46,622 bases of DNA from a virus. The stretch is from positions 1-46,622 of IMG/VR virus record IMGVR_UViG_3300033429_000008, one strand, 5' to 3'. Shown here piece after piece: positions 28,612 to 38,550 of this stretch (its first letter is position 1; every line of letters starts with the position of its first letter). The notes under the pieces were generated by a model. That model was not told where the DNA came from. It saw nothing but the letters and a program-made list of their open reading frames with translations, and searched no databases. The position numbers and the translations under genes were made by a program.

Positions 28612-29332
28612 AGGGATAGTCTATTATACTGATAATATTCTAAGGGAATCATTCGCCAAGATTATAAGGAAAAGACTTAAGCTCTCGGCAGGTAATATCC
28701 CGATAGTATGGGTCTCTCATAGGCCGATTTATGAAAAACCTAATATCGTAGTTGGGGGGATTGGAAGAAGCCATGAGTCGATGTGCATACAGATATTAAG
28801 GGGCATACAGGCTCTATGGGCAGATACAGTCTTTTTCGCTGAGCATGATGTAATATACCATCCAAGTCATTTCGATTTTAACCCGCCGAAAGATGATACG
28901 TTTTACTACAACAGTAATAGGTACTGGCTCAATTCAAAAACCGGACAGGCTTCTACTTGCTCTTACTGTTTCGGGGCATTAAGTCAGTTGTCGGCGAACA
29001 AGTCACTTGCCGAGAGTCATTACGTGGAAAGAGTAAACGCCTACAGAAGAGGCATTAATGTAAGAGTCCATCACGGCACGGAACCCGGTAAGCATAAAGG
29101 CAATATCATTACGAACCACAAGATAGGTGAGTTCTTTTCCGAATGGCCGAACATCGATATACGTCACGGCAGGAATTATACAAAGACCGACAGATTCAAA
29201 GAGAAATACGAGCTATTCGACGGGATACCTTTCTGGGGCAAAACTAAGGGAAGGTACAAAGAATTTATAAAAGAGATTAACAAGACTCCTTGCGGGGGGA
29301 GTCGCAAGAAGAAGGAGTTAAAATGGCAGTAA
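28601..29332 (+). CDS. Glycosyltransferase-like protein
   Basis: The 243-residue product resembles a group of phage glycosyltransferase-like proteins: VYYTDNILRESFAKIIRKRL, IPIVWVSHRPI, the core CIQILRGIQALWADTVFFAEHDVIYHPSHFDF with an acidic E-H-D site, and HYVERVNAYRRG. It overlaps the previous gene by 11 bases and completes the sugar-modification group. The classic DXD is replaced by EHD. Acceptor unknown. Confidence 0.55.
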   Translation: MPAKGIVYYTDNILRESFAKIIRKRLKLSAGNIPIVWVSHRPIYEKPNIVVGGIGRSHESMCIQILRGIQALWADTVFFAEHDVIYHPSHFDFNPPKDDTFYYNSNRYWLNSKTGQASTCSYCFGALSQLSANKSLAESHYVERVNAYRRGINVRVHHGTEPGKHKGNIITNHKIGEFFSEWPNIDIRHGRNYTKTDRFKEKYELFDGIPFWGKTKGRYKEFIKEINKTPCGGSRKKKELKWQ

Positions 29333-29601
29333 CTTGTGAATCAACAATAACGGTTTTGGACATAACGAATAAGATTATAAATATCTCCGCTGATATAGCC
29401 GTAGATGCGGGTCCGACTCATGTAGTTACTATTGAAAACGGAGATATGTCAACCGGCCCGAAGAAGGCGGAGCTGGCAAATATTCTATGGGACAAGTTTT
29501 TAGTTAAATACGCTCAGCAGTTGGCAGAAGAAGCTATCGCTACCGAAGTAAGTGACTTGGAAACGGCGTTAGACACTAATATAGAAGCGAGGGAACCATA
29601 A
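29323..29601 (+). CDS. Small tail-region protein
   Basis: The 92-residue protein starts at 29323 after GAAGGAGTTAAA. It has a strand-rich start (TCESTITVLDITNKIINISADIAVD) and a helical end (LANILWDKFLVKYAQQLAEEAIATEVSDLETAL). The stop overlaps the next start. It is unrecognised; a fibre-attachment or chaperone role is conceivable from the location only. Confidence 0.55.
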   Translation: MAVTCESTITVLDITNKIINISADIAVDAGPTHVVTIENGDMSTGPKKAELANILWDKFLVKYAQQLAEEAIATEVSDLETALDTNIEAREP

Positions 29602-30041
29602 TGTTACCAGAATTTTATCGATTCAGAGTATTAAACTCGACCGACCAGACGTTTACTTATAACAATGCGGCAAGAATAGAGGTACATATTACGCCCTGGA
29701 AAATGACGTCGGGGGCAATGTTTCAGGGTGATCTTATCGAGGATACTACGTCCCTGCTCGACGCAGCGGGGACTCTCGCCGCTGCCGCTCAGACCGAAGG
29801 TACGGTTATAGATAATACAACCAACCTTTATATGGGATTTACCGGTCTGTTCAAATGTATAGCTGACGTGAACTCGACGGATGGTACGATGGACTTGTAC
29901 ATGGAATGGTCTTACGACAATTCTTTATGGCCGTCCGACCTGGCCGACTTCGATATTACGACCGACTGCATATTATTGGGCAAGCTTGCAATGTCAACAG
30001 ACGCAGAGGATGAGGGGCGGGCTATACCTATCTCTTACTAA
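29601..30041 (+). CDS. Tail-region structural protein
   Basis: The 146-residue product is beta-rich (FYRFRVLNSTDQTFTYNNAARIEVHITPW, LYMGFTGLFKCIADVNSTDGTMDLYMEWSYDNS). It resembles small phage tail-associated proteins often encoded before a LamG fibre. It is adjacent (0 bases) to the fibre gene. No catalytic motif. Confidence 0.55.
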   Translation: MLPEFYRFRVLNSTDQTFTYNNAARIEVHITPWKMTSGAMFQGDLIEDTTSLLDAAGTLAAAAQTEGTVIDNTTNLYMGFTGLFKCIADVNSTDGTMDLYMEWSYDNSLWPSDLADFDITTDCILLGKLAMSTDAEDEGRAIPISY

Positions 30042-31553
30042 ATGACTATACCATATAATCCATTATTGAAACCGCCTTTAGGGACACCTTTATCCAAAGG
30101 CCACAGCTTTACAAAAGGTCTTATCGGCTGCTGGCTGATGAATGCAGGCGCTGGTGGTACAGCCCATGATAACTACTTCAATAAATTTAACGGTACTCTG
30201 CAAGGTGATACGTCCTGGGTCTCTGGCAATTCTGGTCCGGCTCTATATTTTGATGGTTCGGGTAACGATTATGTTCTCGTTGGTGATGCAGACGAGCTTT
30301 CTTTCGGTGATGGTAGTACAGATAAACCAATTACGATTGTTGTCGGATTTTACACGACCGATTTATCGGTAAGCCGACCTTTAGTAAATAAATATAACGA
30401 CTTGTCTTTTGACGGCGAATATTACATAGCACACAACACTGCCGGCCAATTATATTTTCAATTATTGGATAGCTCGCCGACCGACAGAATAAAAATTACA
30501 ACCAATGAAACCGTACCGATTAATACCTGGACGCAGGCAGTTTTCAGATATACCGGCTCAGGGAATCAGGCTGGTCTGGATATAGCGATAAACGGTATAA
30601 TAGATTCAAGTGCAACAAAGGCGTTGGAAGGCACTTATAACAGTATGAATGCCGGCGCTGCCCCTCTGGAATTTGGTTGTGCTTTGCGCGATACGGTTTA
30701 CGATAGTTGGCATCAGGGCTATATCTCTTATATATATATGTACGACAGGGCTTTATCTGCCGGAGAAATCCAGCAGATATATCTTGAGCCGTTTTGCATG
30801 TTCCGAGACCCTAACGAGTGGGCTATTCTCGGCGGATATACGGCGGGTAGTGTCTCTGCATCTGTAAGCGCCTCTGTTTCTGCGTCTGTATCAATAAGTG
30901 CATCTCTATCGGCTTCGGTATCACCGAGTATCTCGGCAAGTATTAGTGCTTCTATTTCTGCTTCGCCCTCGATAAGCGCTTCTCTCTCAGCCAGTATTTC
31001 ACCGTCGATTTCCGCATCCATATCGCCTTCTGTCTCAGCCTCACCGAGTATCTCCGCTTCAATTTCAGCTTCAGAATCTCCATCCTTATCTGCAAGCATT
31101 TCCGCCTCGGTCTCAGCTTCAGTAAGTATCTCGGCTTCCCTATCAGCCTCGATTTCTCCGAGTGTTTCCGCATCGATTTCCGCTTCTGCCAGTGCTTCTA
31201 TTAGTGCGAGCGTTTCCGCATCGCCCTCAGCCAGTGTATCGGCGAGTATATCTGCTTCACCGAGCATTTCAGCCTCGATTTCGGCAAGTGTGTCACCTTC
31301 GCTGTCTGCTTCTATAAGTGCAAGTCCGTCGATAAGCGCATCATTATCAGCTTCGGTCTCCGCGTCACCGTCAATTTCCGCTTCGATTAGTGCTTCTATC
31401 TCACCTTCGCTATCGGCAAGTATTTCAGCTTCTATATCAGCTTCGGTAAGCGCCAGTCCATCACCATTACCATCTTTTGAAGGATATGTGAACTGGCTAA
31501 AAGTCGAAAATGGATTGGTACAAACAGCAGAATGGAGAATATTAGATGAGTGA
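30042..31553 (+). CDS. LamG-domain tail fibre with long S-A-S repeat
   Basis: The 503-residue protein has a LamG/concanavalin-like lectin domain (about 25-265): [46 protein letters not shown]-like strands, [12 protein letters not shown] and [21 protein letters not shown]. Residues about 269-474 are S-A-S-h repeats with P at intervals. A 28-residue C-terminal cap ([16 protein letters not shown]...) follows. The lectin domain probably binds host glycans, and the repeat is a stalk or docking module. It overlaps the hub gene by 8 bases. Confidence 0.75.
   Translation: MTIPYNPLLKPPLGTPLSKGHSFTKGLIGCWLMNAGAGGTAHDNYFNKFNGTLQGDTSWVSGNSGPALYFDGSGNDYVLVGDADELSFGDGSTDKPITIVVGFYTTDLSVSRPLVNKYNDLSFDGEYYIAHNTAGQLYFQLLDSSPTDRIKITTNETVPINTWTQAVFRYTGSGNQAGLDIAINGIIDSSATKALEGTYNSMNAGAAPLEFGCALRDTVYDSWHQGYISYIYMYDRALSAGEIQQIYLEPFCMFRDPNEWAILGGYTAGSVSASVSASVSASVSISASLSASVSPSISASISASISASPSISASLSASISPSISASISPSVSASPSISASISASESPSLSASISASVSASVSISASLSASISPSVSASISASASASISASVSASPSASVSASISASPSISASISASVSPSLSASISASPSISASLSASVSASPSISASISASISPSLSASISASISASVSASPSPLPSFEGYVNWLKVENGLVQTAEWRILDE
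30848..31467 (+). repeat. Coding S-A-S-h repeat, copy 1
   Basis: About 206 residues of tetrad S-A-S-[I/V/L], with A often replaced by P or E. All six serine codons are used in mixed order, so the protein repeat is kept while the DNA is not a clean repeat. That argues for selection on the protein and against slippage. Confidence 0.85.
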
Positions 31554-34230
31554 TTTTCCAGTATTATCTTTTAATTCCGGCGAACTGAGTCCTCAGATAG
31601 ATGCAAGGTCTGATGTCCAGAAATATGTCTCTGGCTGTCGAACCGCTGATAACTTCATTCCGCGTGTTTACGGCAGTGCCGAACGAAGGCCGGGTACTAA
31701 GTATAGAGGCACTGCAAAGAATAGTGACAGTACCATTCGGATGGAGGACTTTTCTTATTCCGATGCTATTGCCTATATATGTGAGTTTGGGGAGGAATAC
31801 ATAAGATTTTATTACGATGGAGCAAGGGTGGTTGGTGTTCTTTCTCCTACTGCATGGGCTGACGCTACAGACTATAAGATGGGTCAGTTTGTTACTTATT
31901 CAGGAACTATCTATCGATGTCTTGTTGCGCATACATCCTCAAGCGGCTCAGGCGACGGTGCTGGCGGTGAGCCGAATACTAACTTTACCGACTGGGTGAC
32001 GGCAGACCTTGACGACGACGATTATCCTATCTGTGAAACCCCTACACCATATCAGGAAGACGACCTGTTAGAGCTTCAGGTAAGACAAATCGCCGATACG
32101 ATGTGGATAATTCATAAGAATTATCAGCCTCGAAAGCTTACAAGGACAAGTACAACGACTTTCGACCTATCGACTATAGCTGTAAATGACGGGCCGTTCA
32201 AGAAAAGGAACGACCTGGCTAATGACGACGATATTACCTTGAAGCCGAGTGGTAGAAGAAACCATACGATTTCAGACGCTCATAATTACGGGAGTTCCTA
32301 TAGTGCGGCAGTGGCCTCGGTTGTAAGTGGTTCAGGTACGGCTTCCGGTGCGATTGCTAATATAAACGATGGTGATTATACGACTTATTACCGAAGGTCG
32401 GCCACCGATACTACATCGGTATATCAACAGTTCAAGACTGCGACGGCATATTTTACTGTAATGATTACACTCGATAGCGCATCGACTATAACGAAAATAA
32501 GGTATCTTCTCGACTGGTATTCCGCTGTCGGATTCGCCGCAAGAACTGTAACCTGTTCAGTTCAACGTGGTGGAGCATGGACATCAGTGGCCTCAAGCAC
32601 TAATACGGACTACGAGGTAGAGGGAACGTGGACTAATGTTACCGCTATCAGATTGTATATGTATGGTAAAACTAACTGGGGCAGTACGGCAACGGCCCAA
32701 ATATCTCTAAACGAGCTTGAGGCTTGGGGCGAGGCAAATGCCGTTACCCTTACCGCATCGTCAGCAACGTTTAATTCAAGTCATATCGGAGCATTATTCA
32801 AAATAACCCATCCGAGAGATATAACTTACGTTAAAGGTCCTGGTACTGCAGTTGGCCCTTTCACTCAGGCAATAGATGTTAAAGGTGAATTTACATTTTC
32901 AACAACCGGGACATGGGATGCGGTATTGGAATTACAGCGTAATGAGAATAACGAGGGCTGGGAGATATTCAGGCCGTTTGTAAGTACGTCGGAAGCGAGA
33001 TTAAATACCAATAAGACATATACCGAAGATTCTAATAACGTACAGTACAGAGCCTATATCAAGGAATATACAAGTGGTACTGTCAATGGAACTATAACAG
33101 TACACAATCCCATGCAGGACGGTATAGCAAGGGTGAGTGGCTTTACAAGCTCTACAGTTGTTACTGCCGATGTCATAGTTCCGTTCGCTTCTACAGAAAC
33201 GTCACTTAGATGGTACGAGGGGGCGTGGAGTAATGATGAGGGATGGCCTTCGTCGTTTACGTTCTTCGAAGAGCGAGCAATTTATGCAGGAACAACAGGA
33301 CAGCCCCAGACTATATGGCTCTCGGCCTCCGGTGATTATGAGAATTTCGATGAGGCCAAGACAGACGACAGTGCGTTCTGGGTGACAATGGCCGCAGACA
33401 AACGCAATAGTATCAGATGGCTCTCGGCTATGGAGGCTCTGTGTATCGGTACTAACGGCGGTGAATGGCGAATGAAGGCCACGTCGATAGACGAGCAGCT
33501 AACCTGGAAAAACTTCGACCTTAAACAGCAGACCGCTTACGGCTCGAAGAAGATACAGCCTTTAGCTGTCGGCTCGGCAATTCTTTTCGTCGATTACGTA
33601 GGTCGTAAGATAAGGGAAATGACTTACGTTGACGCCAAGCAGAAATTTGAATCTACCGATCTGGCGGCTCTGGCTGAACATATTACTTTAGGCGGTATAA
33701 CATCGATGGCGTTCCAGAAGAACCCCGACCTGATTCTCTGGTGTACTCTTGCGACTGGAGAATTGCTCTCAATGGTCTATGAGCGTGACCAGAATGTTAT
33801 AGCATGGTCGGAACATCCGTTAGGGGGTACGTCGGCCTCTTGTGATTCAGTATCCGTCATACCGGGTACGAACGAAGATGAGGTCTGGCTGTGTGTATCG
33901 AGGACAGTGGATGGCTCTACAGTCAGGCATATAGAACAGATGCAGCCGAGGGTTGACGTTGATTTGGAAGATTGCTGGTTCGTTGATGACGGCCTTAACT
34001 GGGACGGCGGCGATGCAGTTACAATAACCGGAATTACTAACGCCTCTCCTATTGTAATTACCGCAGCCGCTCACGGCTTTAGTGACGGAGACAATGTATA
34101 TTTTACGGGAATAACTGGAATGACTGAATTGAATGGCAATGTCTATACGGTGGCAGATGCTACTACCGATACTTTCAGTCTGGAATATTTCGAGCAGGTA
34201 TCATCGTCCGTAAGTGCGAGCCCGAGCTAA
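31546..34230 (+). CDS. Tail tubular protein B-like hub, N-terminal part of split protein
   Basis: The 894-residue product starts like the podovirus tail-hub family: [28 protein letters not shown]...[18 protein letters not shown]. It carries an inserted sugar-binding-like module at about 103-160 ([26 protein letters not shown]). Later it has [20 protein letters not shown] and the [16 protein letters not shown] subdomain (about 845-860). In relatives the chain then runs on through a SGGT...GLDHLEG region. Here it stops right after [12 protein letters not shown]. The missing end is found in the protein at 34493. Confidence 0.8.
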   Translation: MSDFPVLSFNSGELSPQIDARSDVQKYVSGCRTADNFIPRVYGSAERRPGTKYRGTAKNSDSTIRMEDFSYSDAIAYICEFGEEYIRFYYDGARVVGVLSPTAWADATDYKMGQFVTYSGTIYRCLVAHTSSSGSGDGAGGEPNTNFTDWVTADLDDDDYPICETPTPYQEDDLLELQVRQIADTMWIIHKNYQPRKLTRTSTTTFDLSTIAVNDGPFKKRNDLANDDDITLKPSGRRNHTISDAHNYGSSYSAAVASVVSGSGTASGAIANINDGDYTTYYRRSATDTTSVYQQFKTATAYFTVMITLDSASTITKIRYLLDWYSAVGFAARTVTCSVQRGGAWTSVASSTNTDYEVEGTWTNVTAIRLYMYGKTNWGSTATAQISLNELEAWGEANAVTLTASSATFNSSHIGALFKITHPRDITYVKGPGTAVGPFTQAIDVKGEFTFSTTGTWDAVLELQRNENNEGWEIFRPFVSTSEARLNTNKTYTEDSNNVQYRAYIKEYTSGTVNGTITVHNPMQDGIARVSGFTSSTVVTADVIVPFASTETSLRWYEGAWSNDEGWPSSFTFFEERAIYAGTTGQPQTIWLSASGDYENFDEAKTDDSAFWVTMAADKRNSIRWLSAMEALCIGTNGGEWRMKATSIDEQLTWKNFDLKQQTAYGSKKIQPLAVGSAILFVDYVGRKIREMTYVDAKQKFESTDLAALAEHITLGGITSMAFQKNPDLILWCTLATGELLSMVYERDQNVIAWSEHPLGGTSASCDSVSVIPGTNEDEVWLCVSRTVDGSTVRHIEQMQPRVDVDLEDCWFVDDGLNWDGGDAVTITGITNASPIVITAAAHGFSDGDNVYFTGITGMTELNGNVYTVADATTDTFSLEYFEQVSSSVSASPS

Positions 34231-34496
34231 TGAAAATAATATTGATAATAGGAATAATAGTTATGGGACAGTTTTTAACTGGCAGGAAGACTAAATGGAC
34301 AGACCCTCGCACGCGACCCGGATACGTAAGTCCATTTACAGAAAAGAAGATGAGTCCACAGGAAAAGAAAGTGAAGGAACTGGCGAAATGGGAAGCAGTA
34401 GCCAAGATACTTAAAAAGCAACGAGGCTATAAGCAGCCGGTAAAGGATATTGCAGCGGAACTATACTCAGCCGAGCAGCGGAGGAAGAACAAATGA
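34230..34496 (+). CDS. Small protein inside the split hub locus
   Basis: The 88-residue protein opens with a hydrophobic segment ([14 protein letters not shown]), then is basic and helical ([32 protein letters not shown]). Its start overlaps the stop of the hub gene (TAATG). A start at 34263 would drop the hydrophobic segment. It lies within the insert that separates the hub halves. Role unknown. Confidence 0.5.
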   Translation: MKIILIIGIIVMGQFLTGRKTKWTDPRTRPGYVSPFTEKKMSPQEKKVKELAKWEAVAKILKKQRGYKQPVKDIAAELYSAEQRRKNK

Positions 34497-36199
34497 CAGC
34501 GCCAGCGTACCAAAGTTTTGCAGAAGCTTCAGGTTTCGGTGACCTAACTATAGACAAGCCAGACGGAGTTGTCGAAGATGACTTAATGGTTGCTGTAGTG
34601 AGTATGGCTTGCGACGCAGGTGGTTATAGCGCGCCTGCAGGATGGACGACTATACAGGAACTCGACGCAGTTTCACATTCTGTTTATACCGCCTATAAAG
34701 TTGCAGGAGCCTCAGAACCATCGGATTATGAGTTTGACCCATTTTACGGTTATTTTACTTATGGCTTTATAATGCGTATTACAGGCCATGACACTTCAAC
34801 TCCTATCAATATTAGTGGTCTTGCGTCTGGGTTATCTGCGTCACCTACCTGTCCGACAGTAACAACCACAAAAGATGATTCTCTGATTCTAAGAATTTTC
34901 GCAGCCGAAGATAATGATATTACAGAAGATGGCGGAGAACCGTCAGGGACTACAGTTATAACAGTTGATGACGCAACTGCCGTTTCTGCTGGTGCGGCTT
35001 GGGAAACTCAGGCAAGCGCAGGGTCAACTGGCACGGCGGCATTTTCCTTAACAGCGTCGGAAGAATGGGCAGCTATTACTGTTGCTATTCAATCATCGTA
35101 TGCGCCGAGCGCCTCTGTCTCTGCCTCCATAAGCGCCAGTGCGTCCATTAGCGCCAGTATCTCCGCTTCGCCCTCTGAGTCTATATCGGCATCAGTTTCA
35201 GCCTCTCCATCGATTAGTGCATCAATCTCGGCCTCGGCGAGTCAGTCGGAGAGTGTGAGTGCCAGTATCTCGGCCTCCGTCTCCGCGTCACCGTCTATTT
35301 CGGCCTCTCTCTCAGCGAGTGTATCTCCATCCTTATCTGCAAGTATCTCCGCTTCTGTGAGCGCAAGCATATCAGCGACGCCAAGTGCTTCGTTATCAGC
35401 GTCAATATCACCGAGTGTTTCAGCTTCGATTAGCGCCTCGATTTCGGCATCGACCTCTGCATCAATATCTTCCTCGGCGTCGATTTCAGCTTCAATCTCC
35501 GCTTCTACGAGTCCGAGCCTATCGGCCTCGATTTCTTCTTCACGTTCGATTAGTCGTTCGCCCTCGGCCTCAGCGAGCATATCAGCGAGCCAGTCGATAA
35601 GTGCATCTATCTCGGCAAGTATATCCGCCTCACCGTCACCGGGTGCAGCCGTTAATTCGGACGACTGGGGCGAATATGTATCAGGTGGTACAGCCCAACA
35701 GGTTGAGAATATCTTTACAGGACTCGACCACTTGGAAGGCGAGACAGTAGCTATATGCGGAACGGACGTTGACGATGTAACGAGTGAATATGACTCCGAG
35801 ACTGTAACTGACGGTGAAATAACTACAATGGTATTATCGCCGCACGCCCATAATTTCGTTCGCAAGGCTACGATAGGACTTCCGTACAGATATGAATTAG
35901 AGCCTATGAGATTAGATATAACAACAGAGACGGCAACTACGAAAGGCTCGAAGGCGAGAATAGCTCAGGTGGTTGTTAGCTTCCTGAATACTCTCGGTGC
36001 TAAGTATGGTAAGGATACTGATAGCCTGAAGAACTTTACAGGTAAAGGAAACGAGTTCGGCTCAGCTTTATATACAGGTGACTTAACGGCCGACCATAAC
36101 GCTGGTTATGACGAGGAAGACCATTTTGTAATATCGGGTAACGCCCCTTTACCCTGCACTGTGAGAGCGATTATACCACAAAAGGAGGTAACAGATTAA
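34493..36199 (+). CDS. Fibre-type protein carrying the C-terminal part of the hub
   Basis: The 568 residues have three parts. Residues 1-203 are a beta-rich adhesion-like domain ([35 protein letters not shown]). Residues about 205-382 are S-A-S repeats. Residues about 386-568 match the C-terminus of tubular-B hubs: [75 protein letters not shown]. The last part supplies what is missing from the protein at 31546, so the hub must be rebuilt from two chains. Confidence 0.75.
   Translation: MTAPAYQSFAEASGFGDLTIDKPDGVVEDDLMVAVVSMACDAGGYSAPAGWTTIQELDAVSHSVYTAYKVAGASEPSDYEFDPFYGYFTYGFIMRITGHDTSTPINISGLASGLSASPTCPTVTTTKDDSLILRIFAAEDNDITEDGGEPSGTTVITVDDATAVSAGAAWETQASAGSTGTAAFSLTASEEWAAITVAIQSSYAPSASVSASISASASISASISASPSESISASVSASPSISASISASASQSESVSASISASVSASPSISASLSASVSPSLSASISASVSASISATPSASLSASISPSVSASISASISASTSASISSSASISASISASTSPSLSASISSSRSISRSPSASASISASQSISASISASISASPSPGAAVNSDDWGEYVSGGTAQQVENIFTGLDHLEGETVAICGTDVDDVTSEYDSETVTDGEITTMVLSPHAHNFVRKATIGLPYRYELEPMRLDITTETATTKGSKARIAQVVVSFLNTLGAKYGKDTDSLKNFTGKGNEFGSALYTGDLTADHNAGYDEEDHFVISGNAPLPCTVRAIIPQKEVTD
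35104..35640 (+). repeat. Coding S-A-S-h repeat, copy 2
   Basis: About 178 residues of the same S-A-S-[I/V/L] tetrad as at 30848-31467, with occasional P, E, Q, T and, near the end, R ([12 protein letters not shown]). Serine codons are again mixed. It is placed exactly where the hub sequence resumes. Confidence 0.85.
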
Positions 36200-36209
36200 T
36201 TTCAGGGAA

Positions 36210-36605
36210 ATGACAGACGAAGATTACGAATATCTTAAAGACCATTCGGCCTCAAGGGGAATCTTCAAGAATACACCGGAAACAACTGAATACAGTTTTT
36301 CGCTGGAACACGAAGGAAGGCTCTTGGGGTCTGGTGGCTTTCGGTTAATAAATCATACTACTACATGGTGCTGGCTCGATTTGACTCATCACGCCGGAGA
36401 GCATATTCAAACAGTATATAGGGTAGTTAAAGAATGGATGGAAGGGTTCGTTAAGGACAAAGGAATAAAAAGGCTTCAGGCTTATATCGACCCTGAATTT
36501 CCAGAGGCTATAAGAACGGTACAGCACTTGGGGTTCGAGAGAGAATCCAATATGGAATTATTTTACGGCGACAGGGACGCTTATCTTTATAAGAGGATAA
36601 TATAA
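36210..36605 (+). CDS. GNAT-like acetyltransferase in virion module
   Basis: The 131-residue protein has the GNAT outline: YSFSLEHEGRLLGSGGFRLIN (strands 2-3), WLDLTHHAGEHIQTVYRVVKEWMEGFVKDKGIKRLQAYIDPEFPEAIRTVQHLGFERESN (acetyl-CoA loop helix, then the N/A-x-x-x-x-x-x-LGF motif). Small GNAT genes at this position, before internal virion proteins, recur in podoviruses. The acceptor is unknown. SD GGGAA. Confidence 0.7.
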   Translation: MTDEDYEYLKDHSASRGIFKNTPETTEYSFSLEHEGRLLGSGGFRLINHTTTWCWLDLTHHAGEHIQTVYRVVKEWMEGFVKDKGIKRLQAYIDPEFPEAIRTVQHLGFERESNMELFYGDRDAYLYKRII

Positions 36606-37105
36606 TGGCTCAATTATTAATGGCTGGCGGTCAGATAATGGAAGGTCGAGCGGCGGAGAAAGAGGGCAGCGCCGCTTATAAGATGGGATTATACAATCAA
36701 GAGGTAAAGGAGCGTGAAGCCCGCGCTATAGAACAGAAGACAAGGCTTGACTCTTTAAGACAGGCTAAAAATGCAAGGCGGATAATGGGAAGCTTGAGGA
36801 CCAAGCTGGCCGCTTCCGGCGCTGAACTGGATACGGGGGCTACTGCCGCTCTGGAAGATGAGCAGTTTGCCGAACTTGAATACGAGAATATGCTGATAGG
36901 CTACGAGGGTATGAAGGCTGCCGATAGAGCGAGACAGGAAGGCAGAATGTATGCAACTCAGGGTATCATGGCTAAGAAAAGAGGGCGTATGGCTCGTAAA
37001 GCTTCTTATATAAAGGCTGGTACATCATTACTTTCAGGATTTAACCCTGGCGGCGGTGGCGATGGTCTTACTAATACCGGAAAAGCAACAATGTTGAGGT
37101 ATTAA
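36605..37105 (+). CDS. Internal virion protein (T7 gp14-like)
   Basis: The 166-residue protein is Ala/Glu/Arg-rich and almost wholly helical: QEVKEREARAIEQKTRLDSLRQAKNARRIMGSLRTKLAASGAELDTGATAALEDEQF. This is the common layout of the first internal core protein of podoviruses, encoded just before the two large ejection proteins. It ends in a Gly-rich stretch (FNPGGGGDG). It is ejected with the DNA and thought to form the outer-membrane pore. Confidence 0.7.
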   Translation: MAQLLMAGGQIMEGRAAEKEGSAAYKMGLYNQEVKEREARAIEQKTRLDSLRQAKNARRIMGSLRTKLAASGAELDTGATAALEDEQFAELEYENMLIGYEGMKAADRARQEGRMYATQGIMAKKRGRMARKASYIKAGTSLLSGFNPGGGGDGLTNTGKATMLRY

Positions 37106-37107
37106 AT

Positions 37108-38550
37108 ATGGCGTATGAAATATACAGGTCAAATCGTTCAATATCGGGACAGACTTCTAATGTTCTCGCCAATTATGACGTTAGGACAGGTGGTCGGGAG
37201 GTAGCCAGAGCGATAAGCGGGGCGGGTAGTGTATTAACGAATTTGGGTGAAAAATGGGACTTACAACAGGCGGATACCCAATTCACTAAAGCCAAAGCCC
37301 AGGCGAGAGAAGAGCATAACAGATTTCTCATATCATTAGAGGCTATAGACCCGGACGATTACGATAAGGCTTACGAGCAGTCTCTTGAGAATAGGCAGGC
37401 GCTTACTCCGAAAAATAAACGTGCGGCGAGAGTATATAATAACTGGCTGACTACTTTATCACCTTTTTGGAATGACGATAAAAATAAATATATGAAGGCC
37501 AGAATAGATGATGATTTCCGGGCAGTTGGATATGAGGAAAGGCAAAGGTATATAGAGACCGGTGACGGTCGGGAATATTTCGTTCATCTTGCCAAAGGAG
37601 CAAAGCTCGGTGCATATTCCAGAGAAGAATCTGCCAAATACAAACAATACGCTATTGATGACAGAGAAAGATACGCCAGAACTCAATCTGCTCTTACTGA
37701 ACAAAAAGCCGAGGAAGAACTGGAGCTTCAGAGGGAAGAGGACAGGGACAAAATATCAAAATTAATACGTTCAGGTGAACAAGCAGACTCTGCCATTGAG
37801 AGCAGTAATCTTGACGAAAAGGAACAATTCTCTTGGTTTGAACGTCAGCGCATGGCGATAGAGCGCAGGGCTAAAGGCGAGCCTATAGAGACTGACCAGC
37901 GAGCTAAGGGCGCATTGGAAACAATGGCTTACAGAATAGATGATAGCGGCAAAATAAAAGACTTCAGGGAAGCTCTTAATAAAGCACGTTACGATGATTA
38001 TACGATAGATGAAGGCACTTATGATGAGCTATATAGTTTATCAGAAAGAAAATTTGACGCACATCGTGACAGTGAAATGGCTGAAAGAATGATGAGCTTC
38101 ACAAAGCAGCTTCTTACTATACCATCCAAAGACACTGAAGGATTTACAGCATTAATAAAAGGAAAGTCTGACGAGGAGATATTAGAGATTAACGAGCATA
38201 GGCAGCTTGAATCGGATAATCTCGATAGATGCCGTGCCGCTATAAGACAATGGCTTACCGAAAATCCAGAAGCCGATGCCGTCGAGATAAGAAAACAAGG
38301 CAAGATATTTGAGGCATTATACAAGAAAACACCCCAACAGCTAAAACAAGACCAAGTAGATAGAATAGCCGATGCCAAAGAGAGAGAGGCAAAACAAAGG
38401 AAGCTTGAGCAAGCGTTTACGAGAGGTTTTAATCAGGCGATTTCTGGACAAATACAAAAATCTCCTTACGAAGAATATCCAGACGCATTTTTAGAAGATG
38501 GAATCTGGAAGGTTATTAGAGATGGTAAAAAATATAGGATTGAAGATTAA
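37108..38550 (+). CDS. Internal virion protein (T7 gp15-like)
   Basis: The 480-residue, highly charged and helical product fits the second ejection protein by size and order between the gp14-like and gp16-like genes. It begins ARAISGAGSVLTNLGEKWDLQQADTQFTKAKAQAREEHN-type helices and ends with a short beta tail. Sequence identity to T7 is not visible; the call rests on position, composition and the N-terminal pattern common in such proteins. Confidence 0.65.
   Translation: MAYEIYRSNRSISGQTSNVLANYDVRTGGREVARAISGAGSVLTNLGEKWDLQQADTQFTKAKAQAREEHNRFLISLEAIDPDDYDKAYEQSLENRQALTPKNKRAARVYNNWLTTLSPFWNDDKNKYMKARIDDDFRAVGYEERQRYIETGDGREYFVHLAKGAKLGAYSREESAKYKQYAIDDRERYARTQSALTEQKAEEELELQREEDRDKISKLIRSGEQADSAIESSNLDEKEQFSWFERQRMAIERRAKGEPIETDQRAKGALETMAYRIDDSGKIKDFREALNKARYDDYTIDEGTYDELYSLSERKFDAHRDSEMAERMMSFTKQLLTIPSKDTEGFTALIKGKSDEEILEINEHRQLESDNLDRCRAAIRQWLTENPEADAVEIRKQGKIFEALYKKTPQQLKQDQVDRIADAKEREAKQRKLEQAFTRGFNQAISGQIQKSPYEEYPDAFLEDGIWKVIRDGKKYRIED

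Noticed and set aside
30728-31267. 179-residue ORF on the minus strand
   Set aside because: It is the mirror of the S-A-S repeat coding region; its Glu/Ala pattern follows from serine codons on the other strand, and no SD is present.
30848-35640. DNA-level tandem repeat in the S-A-S regions
   Set aside because: Synonymous codons are mixed so widely that the DNA is not a clean repeat; the pattern is at the protein level.
35242-35865. 207-residue ORF on the minus strand
   Set aside because: Same mirror effect of the second S-A-S repeat; the plus-strand gene is well supported.
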